From positions 1-11,865 of the forward strand of contig CAMORF010000028.1 of the NCBI GenBank assembly GCA_946623485.1: a stretch of DNA of 11,865 nucleotides, written 5' to 3'. Of this stretch, positions 6,977-11,865 are shown one piece after another. A program made the translations under genes and the position numbers. The stretch comes from an uncultured Clostridia bacterium. Lineage in GTDB: Bacteria > Bacillota > Clostridia > Lachnospirales > Lachnospiraceae. The first letter of the stretch is position 1, and each line of letters opens with the position of its first letter. The notes beneath the pieces were generated by a model. It was not told the origin of the DNA and made no database searches. It worked only from the letters and a program-made list of their open reading frames with translations.

Positions 6977-8323
6977 AAACAGGCCTTGCGCCATCATCGC
7001 GTCTGCCACCCGTTCGAAGCCGGCGATATTCGCCCCGGCTACAAGATTGTACCCAAGGCCATTGCGCTTCGCTGCGGCAACGGAATTGTCATAGATCCGG
7101 TCCATGATCCGGCGCAGCTGCATGTCCACCTCCTCGGATGTCCAGAAAAGCCGTTCGGAATTCTGGCTCATCTCGAGGCCGCTGACCGCTACGCCTCCGG
7201 CATTGACTGCCTTGGACGGGGCAACGATCATGTCAGGCTGACTCATCAGGTAACGGAGCGCGTCATTTGTCGTCGGCATATTCGCAACCTCGATATAGTA
7301 GCGCACCCGGTTCTTCACAATCTTCTCCGCGCTGTCCATGTGCACATCATTCTGCATGGCGGAAGGCATGATAATGTCCGCCTTTACGCCCCAGGGTTTC
7401 TCTCCCGGATAGAAGGGGACGCTGAATCTCTTCGCATAATCCTCAACCTGATTGCGCCCGGAACCGCGCATTTCCACAAGATAATCAATCTTTTCCTTCC
7501 CGCATACACCATCCGGGTCATACACATATCCGTCCGGGCCGGACAGGGTGATCACCTTTGCCCCCAGCTCCTGGGCCTTGCGGCAGATCCCCCAGGTCAC
7601 ATTCCCGAAACCGGCACAGGCGATGGTCTTCCCCTTCAGGGTCTCATGGTCCGCCTTCAGAACATTTTCCAGATAATAGACAGAACCAAATCCTGTCGCC
7701 TCTGGGCGGATCAGACTTCCTCCGTAGGAAAACCCTTTTCCGGTAAATGTACCGTTTTCAAAGTTTCCCTTCAGCCTCCTGTATTCGCCGAACATATAGC
7801 CGATCTCTTTCCCGCCGACGCCCATGTCGCCGGCAGGAACATCCGTATCCGGGCCGATATAACGGTACAGCGCCTGGATAAAGCTCTGGCAGAACCGCAT
7901 GATCTCATCGTCAGACTTTCCTGCGGGATCAAAGTCTGACCCTCCCTTCCCGCCGCCCATGGACAGGCCGGTCAGGCTGTTTTTAAAGGTCTGCTCAAAG
8001 GCAAGGAATTTCATGATGCTCGGGGTAACATCCTTCTGGAAGCGGATTCCACCCTTATAAGGGCCGATGGCACCGTTGAACTGGCACCGGTATCCATTCT
8101 GCGTATGGGCAAATCCCCGGTCATCCTGCCACACGACCCGGAAAGAAAACATCCGCTCCGGCTCCACCATCCGTCCAAGCAAATCCGCCTTCTCATATTC
8201 CGGATGCCGCTCCACGACAGGATCAAGGGAAGAAAGTACCTCCTCCACGGTCTGGCAGAACTCCGGCTGATATGCATACTTCGCCTTCACTCTTCTGATT
8301 ACCGCCTCAATGTAATTGTTCAT
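6974..8323 (-). CDS. gdhA: Glutamate dehydrogenase (NAD- or NADP-dependent), hexameric type
   Basis: This cytosolic enzyme interconverts glutamate and 2-oxoglutarate plus ammonia using NAD(P)(H). I start it at ATG 8323 (449 residues), which has GGAGG 7 nt upstream and gives the expected family length. The frame is open to an ATG at 8449, but those 42 residues are unlike the family and reach into a palindromic repeat. Active-site residues are all present: Lys90 (GPYKGG), Lys114, Lys126 (MGGGKGGSDFDP), Asp166 (VPAGDMGVGG) and Ser381 (VSGLEMSQN), each one position after the residues known from the C. symbiosum enzyme. The dinucleotide fold has ACAGFGNV (235-242). Much of the C-terminal half closely resembles the NAD-linked C. 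symbiosum GDH, while KGFSYGGSLIRPEATGFGSV also resembles NADP-type enzymes, so I leave coenzyme choice open. The C-terminus (MMAQGLF) ends at a REP-like repeat. Confidence 0.97.
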   Translation of the reverse strand: MNNYIEAVIRRVKAKYAYQPEFCQTVEEVLSSLDPVVERHPEYEKADLLGRMVEPERMFSFRVVWQDDRGFAHTQNGYRCQFNGAIGPYKGGIRFQKDVTPSIMKFLAFEQTFKNSLTGLSMGGGKGGSDFDPAGKSDDEIMRFCQSFIQALYRYIGPDTDVPAGDMGVGGKEIGYMFGEYRRLKGNFENGTFTGKGFSYGGSLIRPEATGFGSVYYLENVLKADHETLKGKTIACAGFGNVTWGICRKAQELGAKVITLSGPDGYVYDPDGVCGKEKIDYLVEMRGSGRNQVEDYAKRFSVPFYPGEKPWGVKADIIMPSAMQNDVHMDSAEKIVKNRVRYYIEVANMPTTNDALRYLMSQPDMIVAPSKAVNAGGVAVSGLEMSQNSERLFWTSEEVDMQLRRIMDRIYDNSVAAAKRNGLGYNLVAGANIAGFERVADAMMAQGLF

Positions 8324-8383
8324 CACATGCCCTCCGTCAAACACCGTCCTCCGAAAACCATTCAAGCAAAACACATTCAAACA

Positions 8384-8411
8384 AGTATAGTATATCTCAC
8401 TCCGCGACAAA
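8384..8411 (-). promoter_or_regulatory. Candidate gdhA promoter
   Basis: On the minus strand TATACT (8389-8384) is a good -10 box. TTTGTC (8411-8406) lies 16 nt before it as a weak -35 (or TTGTCG with 15 nt). Transcription would start near 8377 and give a leader of about 54 nt. The 62-bp palindrome begins 11 bp upstream of the -35 box. Confidence 0.45.
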
Positions 8412-8421
8412 CTGCAAATCC

Positions 8422-8483
8422 TGAAACAGGGGACGGTTCTCCGTTTCATGCATGCATGAAACGGAGAACCGTCCCCTGTTTCA
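8422..8483. repeat. Perfect 62-bp palindrome made of two inverted REP-like repeats
   Basis: The 27-bp unit at 8422-8448 is followed by TGCATGCA (itself a palindrome) and by an exact inverted copy at 8457-8483. The two units and the spacer read identically on both strands for 62 bp; symmetry stops at 8421/8484. Each unit can also fold alone as described for the copy at 6950-6976. The arrangement resembles paired inverted REP elements (BIME-like), which in other bacteria are spread by RAYT (TnpA_REP) transposases; none is encoded in this window. It lies between two divergent promoters. Confidence 0.93.
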
Positions 8484-8487
8484 CAGG

Positions 8488-8516
8488 TGGAAATGTGCCT
8501 GCATTCGATGTATAAT
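8488..8516 (+). promoter_or_regulatory. Candidate promoter of the dikinase-like gene
   Basis: TATAAT (8511-8516) is a perfect -10 hexamer directly preceded by TG. No good -35 box is seen at the right distance; TGGAAA (8488-8493, 17 nt away) is poor. The start would be near 8523, leaving a leader of about 55 nt with CAGGAG 5 nt before the ATG at 8578. Confidence 0.5.
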
Positions 8517-8577
8517 AGAGTTGATTAAACGAGATGCAGCGTGAATCATTTTCAAACAACGAACTTCAGGAGTTTGC

Positions 8578-11346
8578 ATGGCGGAGCAGATGAATCAAAA
8601 GCTTACAGATCTTCTTCCTTCTTCCGGGCAGGGGGCCAGTATTGTGTTTTCGATGGGCGACCTGTCTGATTTTTCGCGGATTCTGCCGACATTTGTGCAG
8701 TTTGCGCGGGAGAAAGGAAGAAAACTTGTGCGGATTCGTTTCGTCCCGGACGTGGCGAACGTCCCGGATGTGGCAGGCGGTCCGAAACCGGAAACTGCTT
8801 CCGGAGAATGGGAGCATGAAATCCCGGTACGGCTGAACCACAGATTCCGCAATTTCACGGTGGCGCTGCATGAAAGGATCCGTGCGCTGGAAAAGGGCTG
8901 TATCCTGGTGTTTGACTGCCTGTCCGAGCTGCAGACCGCCTGGGCAACCGACCTGATGATGGTCAACTTTTTTACGGTGACGGCACCGCTTCTTGACAGC
9001 CTCCAGGACGTAGGGCTCTTCCCGCTGATGTCGCTCATGCACTCTGAGGAAGCTTCCCGTAAGATTGCGCAGATCGCAGACAGTTTTCTGGAAGTCTGCT
9101 CGGATTTCAAGAACATCTATCTGCGTGCGGAAAAGATCCATGGGAAAAGCGGCAGCGACCTGTCCCATCCCCATCTGCTGAATCCGTCCACCGGAGAAGC
9201 CGCGCTGATTACGGACGGCGTAAAGCTCAGCCGCTATCACCGTGCCAGGGATATGGTTGGAAGGATTCATGCGGACCTGAGCATGGACAGCTGGGACCGT
9301 TTTTTCCTGAAAGCGCAGCGCAAATATGAATCCGGGGACGACCTTACTGCGGAGTGTGCCAGGATGTGCCAGATCATGATGAGCAGAGATCTCCGCATGC
9401 GGGCTCTGATCCTGGAGAATTTCCGGCCTGCGGATTACTTCTTCGTCAAAGAGCACATGGTCGGGAGCGGGCAGATCGGCGGTAAATCATGCGGCATGCT
9501 GACGGCGCGCAAGATCATCGAGAATCTGAAGCCGGAGCTGTACGACTATATGGAGGCACATGACTCCTTTTATATCGGTTCTGACGTGTATACCAGTTAT
9601 CTGGTGGAAAATGACCTGTGGGAGCTTTCCGTCCGCCAGAGGACCAAAGACGGGTATTTTGCCCTCGCCGGGGAGCTTCACGACGCGATCCGGAAGGGCT
9701 CCTTCTGGCCTCAGATTGAGCAGCAGTTTCTTCATCTTCTGGATTATTATGGGCAGGAGCCCGTAATCGTCCGTTCCAGCAGCATCCTGGAAGATGGCTT
9801 TGAAAATGCGTTTGCCGGAAAATATGATTCTGTGTTCGTACCGAACCTCGGAACCCGGGAAGAGCGGCTTCTGGCCTTTGAAGAAGCTGTCCGTACTGTC
9901 TATGCCAGCACCATGTCTCTCTCCGCCCTGGACTACCGCAGGCGGCGGGCATTGTCTGAACGGGATGAGGAAATGGCAATCCTGGTCATGCGCGTATCCG
10001 GTTCCCATTTCGGGCAGTATTTCATGCCCTGCGCGGCCGGCGTCGGATACTCCTACAGCCCATACCGTTTTCTCCCTGCCCTGAATCCGGATGCCGGGAT
10101 GCTCCGCCTGGTCATGGGCCTGGGAACAAGCGCGGTGGACCGGATCGAAGGCGCTTATCCCCGGCTTGTGAGCCTGGACGCGCCTGAGGCTACCCCCTAC
10201 CATTCCTCGGCAGAAAAGCACCGTTACAGCCAGCGGAAGATCTCACTGATCGATAAGACAACGGCATCCTTCCGCTATGTAACGCTGGATGAGATCTATG
10301 GCAGCCTCCCGCCCTGGCTGCGCCGGATTCTGCTGGAGCATGATACACAGGCAGAGCGGATCTTCCGGGAGCGCGGGGACCGCCGCTTTGTTGAATTCGT
10401 CTCCTGCAAGGGGCTTACCCAAAACAAAGCGCTGATGCAGCTGATGCGGGAAATGCTGAAGCAGCTGCAGGACAGCTACGGGCAAAGCGTTGATATCGAG
10501 TTCACGGTCAATCTCAGCGAGGACGGGGATTTCATGGTCAACCTGCTTCAGTGCCGGCCGTTGCTGGTGCCTGGCCAGGCCGCCTCGCCCGGGAAACTGC
10601 AGGAAGAAAATGCAAGAGCCTGCCCTCCCTGCGCCGGACTCCGGGAAGGTACTGATGCAACGAGGCTCCGGGAAGGTACTGATGCAACGAGGCTCCAGGA
10701 AGGCACTGTTGCAGCCGGGCTCCGGGAAGGCACTGTTGCAGCAAGGCTCCGGGAAGGCACTGTTGCAGCGTTGCGGGAGGACGGCATTCCCAGGGAGCGG
10801 TTCATCCTGCTGGAGACCCTGCATGCTTCCATGGGCATGCCGCGGTCCGTCCGTGTGGATGGGATCGTGTACATCGATCCCATCGCTTACTACCAGATGC
10901 CCTATGCCAGGAAGCCCGGGATCGCGCGCAGCCTGGGGAAACTGAACTGGCATTTCCGGGAGGCTGGAAAAAACCTGGTGCTCTTTGCGCCCGGAAGGAT
11001 CGGCACTTCCTCTCCGGAACTGGGCGTGCCGACCGCATTTTCCGATATCAGCTCCTTTGGGGCAATCTGTGAAATCGCAGAATCCCGGGCCGGTTACCAG
11101 CCGGAGCTCTCCTACGGCAGCCACATCTTCCAGGATCTTGTGGAGGCTGATATCCTGTACGTCGCCGTATTCGAAGATAAACGGCGGGTACATTTCCACC
11201 CTGAAAAGCTCATGGAGATGGAAAATGGGATTCTGGAAATCGTACCGGATGCCGACAGCAGCATCATCGCCTGGTATGACCTGGCTGGCAGCCATGCCCG
11301 CCTGATCCATGACATGCACGCTGAGCACCTGCTGCTGTCTCTGTAA
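8578..11346 (+). CDS. Orphan PEP/pyruvate-dikinase-like ATP-binding protein with KaiC-like N-terminal region
   Basis: The 922-residue cytosolic protein has no signal or membrane helices. Residues about 15-190 look like a RecA/KaiC-type alpha/beta fold: a Walker-B-like strand GCILVFDCLSELQ (107-119) is followed by the TDLMMVNFF and FPLMSLMH segments, but no classical Walker A is visible. From about 290 to 662 it matches the ATP-binding domain of pyruvate phosphate dikinase and PEP synthase: GQIGGKSCGML (298-308), PVIVRSSSILEDGFENAFAG (395-414) and the closing pair DIEF (639-642) with LLQCRPL (656-662). The phosphohistidine swivel domain and the PEP/pyruvate TIM barrel of true dikinases are not visible. 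Instead, after a repeat insert (688-731), comes a C-terminal domain of about 190 residues with APGRIGTSSPELGVP and YGSHIFQDLVEADILY. The reaction is unknown; ATP binding is likely. Start ATG 8578 has CAGGAG 5 nt upstream. An unrecognised gene follows in the same direction 118 nt later. Confidence 0.9.
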   Translation: MAEQMNQKLTDLLPSSGQGASIVFSMGDLSDFSRILPTFVQFAREKGRKLVRIRFVPDVANVPDVAGGPKPETASGEWEHEIPVRLNHRFRNFTVALHERIRALEKGCILVFDCLSELQTAWATDLMMVNFFTVTAPLLDSLQDVGLFPLMSLMHSEEASRKIAQIADSFLEVCSDFKNIYLRAEKIHGKSGSDLSHPHLLNPSTGEAALITDGVKLSRYHRARDMVGRIHADLSMDSWDRFFLKAQRKYESGDDLTAECARMCQIMMSRDLRMRALILENFRPADYFFVKEHMVGSGQIGGKSCGMLTARKIIENLKPELYDYMEAHDSFYIGSDVYTSYLVENDLWELSVRQRTKDGYFALAGELHDAIRKGSFWPQIEQQFLHLLDYYGQEPVIVRSSSILEDGFENAFAGKYDSVFVPNLGTREERLLAFEEAVRTVYASTMSLSALDYRRRRALSERDEEMAILVMRVSGSHFGQYFMPCAAGVGYSYSPYRFLPALNPDAGMLRLVMGLGTSAVDRIEGAYPRLVSLDAPEATPYHSSAEKHRYSQRKISLIDKTTASFRYVTLDEIYGSLPPWLRRILLEHDTQAERIFRERGDRRFVEFVSCKGLTQNKALMQLMREMLKQLQDSYGQSVDIEFTVNLSEDGDFMVNLLQCRPLLVPGQAASPGKLQEENARACPPCAGLREGTDATRLREGTDATRLQEGTVAAGLREGTVAARLREGTVAALREDGIPRERFILLETLHASMGMPRSVRVDGIVYIDPIAYYQMPYARKPGIARSLGKLNWHFREAGKNLVLFAPGRIGTSSPELGVPTAFSDISSFGAICEIAESRAGYQPELSYGSHIFQDLVEADILYVAVFEDKRRVHFHPEKLMEMENGILEIVPDADSSIIAWYDLAGSHARLIHDMHAEHLLLSL
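10639..10770 (+). repeat. In-frame 27-nt tandem repeat (minisatellite), about 4.9 copies
   Basis: Five successive 27-nt units start at 10639, 10666, 10693, 10720 and 10747; the last is 24 nt. They encode LREGTDATR twice, then LQEGTVAAG, LREGTVAAR and LREGTVAA. Units 1-2 and units 3-5 form two subfamilies (GTACTGAT against GCACTGTT), which suggests stepwise duplication. The array keeps the reading frame and lies in the linker after the ATP-binding domain, so copy-number change would alter linker length without breaking the protein. Confidence 0.93.
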
Positions 11347-11422
11347 ATTAAGGATCCGTTCAGAAAAAACATATGAGCAGCTCCTAAACCTTTCCGGCGC
11401 AGGGATGTACGTAACAACAAGG

Positions 11423-11449
11423 GCTGTAAAATCGGCTCCGATCCACAGC
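11423..11449 (+). other. Small imperfect hairpin in the leader of the last gene
   Basis: GCTGT (11423-11427) pairs with ACAGC (11445-11449), and inside it ATCG pairs with CGAT around GCTC. It ends 5 nt before the GAGG ribosome site at 11455. No T-run follows, so it is not a terminator. A role in translation is possible but the stem is short. No terminator is seen anywhere in 11347-11464. Confidence 0.25.
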
Positions 11450-11464
11450 ATAACGAGGTACCAC

Positions 11465-11865
11465 ATGAACAGTACAAACAGAGAGGAACAGATTCTGCAG
11501 GCGGCCTCTTCCTACCCGCTGGGCGAAAACGGCGCAGACCTGACACATTTTCCACAGCCGCTCTCAGAGCGTCTCAAGGAGCTGTGCGCCGGTGCAGGAT
11601 ATCCGGGAGACGGCACATGGAATGCATATGTCTGCAGCTGGCTTCTGACGGATTATTATCCCGACAGCCAGGAGACAGCATCTTTTCGCGCTGAAAGAAA
11701 AGCGGCCGTCCTCTTTTATCTGGATGTCCTGAATGCGCTCTTTGACCGGGAAGAACGGCTGCTTGGAAGAGGCAAAACACGCAGCCTGGTCTTTCTGGAT
11801 ACGGATGAAGCCAAAGGGTATGAATGCAGCGCAGCCTACCTGCGGCTCCTGCGCTGCCTGAAAGA
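11465..11865 (+). CDS. Unrecognised protein, co-directional with the dikinase-like gene (3' part outside window)
   Basis: An open frame of 133 codons starts at ATG 11465 and runs off the right edge with no stop. GAGG (11455-11458) lies 6 nt upstream. The visible part (MNSTNREEQILQAASSYPLG at the start) is soluble, mostly helical in appearance and without signal peptide or membrane segment. Notable stretches are WNAYVCSWLLTDYYPDS (about 56-72), FRAERKAAVLFYLDVLNALF (about 77-96) and SLVFLDTDEAKGYECSAAY (about 107-125). I do not recognise a family. The 118-nt gap after the dikinase-like gene holds no terminator, so co-transcription and a shared function are plausible but inferred from position alone. 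Uninterrupted codon structure and a proper ribosome site support it as a real gene. Confidence 0.75.
   Translation, partial: MNSTNREEQILQAASSYPLGENGADLTHFPQPLSERLKELCAGAGYPGDGTWNAYVCSWLLTDYYPDSQETASFRAERKAAVLFYLDVLNALFDREERLLGRGKTRSLVFLDTDEAKGYECSAAYLRLLRCLK

Noticed and set aside
6986..7939. Plus-strand open frame of 317 codons
   Set aside because: It lies entirely opposite gdhA, whose catalytic residues are all present; the predicted product looks like a reverse-frame shadow.
8324..8449. Upstream ATG extending gdhA by 42 residues
   Set aside because: The extension is unlike any GDH N-terminus, its ATG lies inside the palindromic repeat, and it would include the likely promoter. ATG 8323 has a strong ribosome site and gives family length.
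8422..8483. CRISPR repeat
   Set aside because: The repeated units are directly inverted around 8 bp, with no regular unique spacers of 25-40 bp and no cas genes nearby.
8422..8483. Bidirectional intrinsic terminator
   Set aside because: Neither strand has a T-run after the hairpin, and both flanking genes start, rather than end, here.
10243..11466. Minus-strand open frame of 407 codons with repeats
   Set aside because: It is antisense to the dikinase-like gene, which carries recognisable ATP-binding motifs. The repeats are only the complementary reading of the 27-nt array.

Overview
The window looks like part of a Clostridia (probably Lachnospiraceae-type) chromosome of moderate to slightly high GC. 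Three things point there: the gene order rnfC-D-G-E-A-B, a glutamate dehydrogenase whose sequence and active-site spacing closely match the Clostridium symbiosum enzyme as I remember it, and purine-rich Shine-Dalgarno sites in front of nearly every gene. Taxonomy is inferred from protein resemblance only.

Left part, minus strand (6716 down to 1): a complete Rnf operon, rnfC-rnfD-rnfG-rnfE-rnfA-rnfB, followed 27 nt later by a seventh gene, an unnamed multi-pass membrane protein that runs off the left edge. Most junctions are tight (4-nt ATGA overlaps at D/G and G/E, a 1-nt overlap at E/A); the C/D and A/B gaps are 92 and 88 nt. Rnf is the membrane complex that moves electrons from reduced ferredoxin to NAD+ and pumps Na+ or H+. 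All six subunits keep their cofactor motifs, with some lineage-specific additions: a Cys-rich tail on RnfE, a long hydrophilic N-terminus on RnfG and an apparent insertion in RnfC. A sigmaA-like promoter lies just upstream of rnfC.

Middle, minus strand (8323 to 6974): gdhA, a complete hexameric-type glutamate dehydrogenase, with its own promoter and a clear intrinsic terminator at 6825-6857 that separates it from the rnf promoter. GDH makes or uses NAD(P)H, so its position next to Rnf fits amino-acid or ferredoxin-linked redox metabolism, although the two are separate transcription units.

A 27-bp REP-like hairpin repeat occurs three times around gdhA. One copy starts at the gdhA stop codon. 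Two inverted copies form a perfect 62-bp palindrome between the divergent promoters of gdhA and the next gene.

Right part, plus strand (8578 to the end): a 922-residue orphan dikinase-like protein, with a RecA/KaiC-like N-terminal region, a PEP/pyruvate-dikinase ATP-binding domain, no visible phosphohistidine or TIM-barrel domain, and an in-frame 27-nt minisatellite. It is followed by a co-directional unrecognised gene cut by the right edge. This pair is the least understood part of the window.
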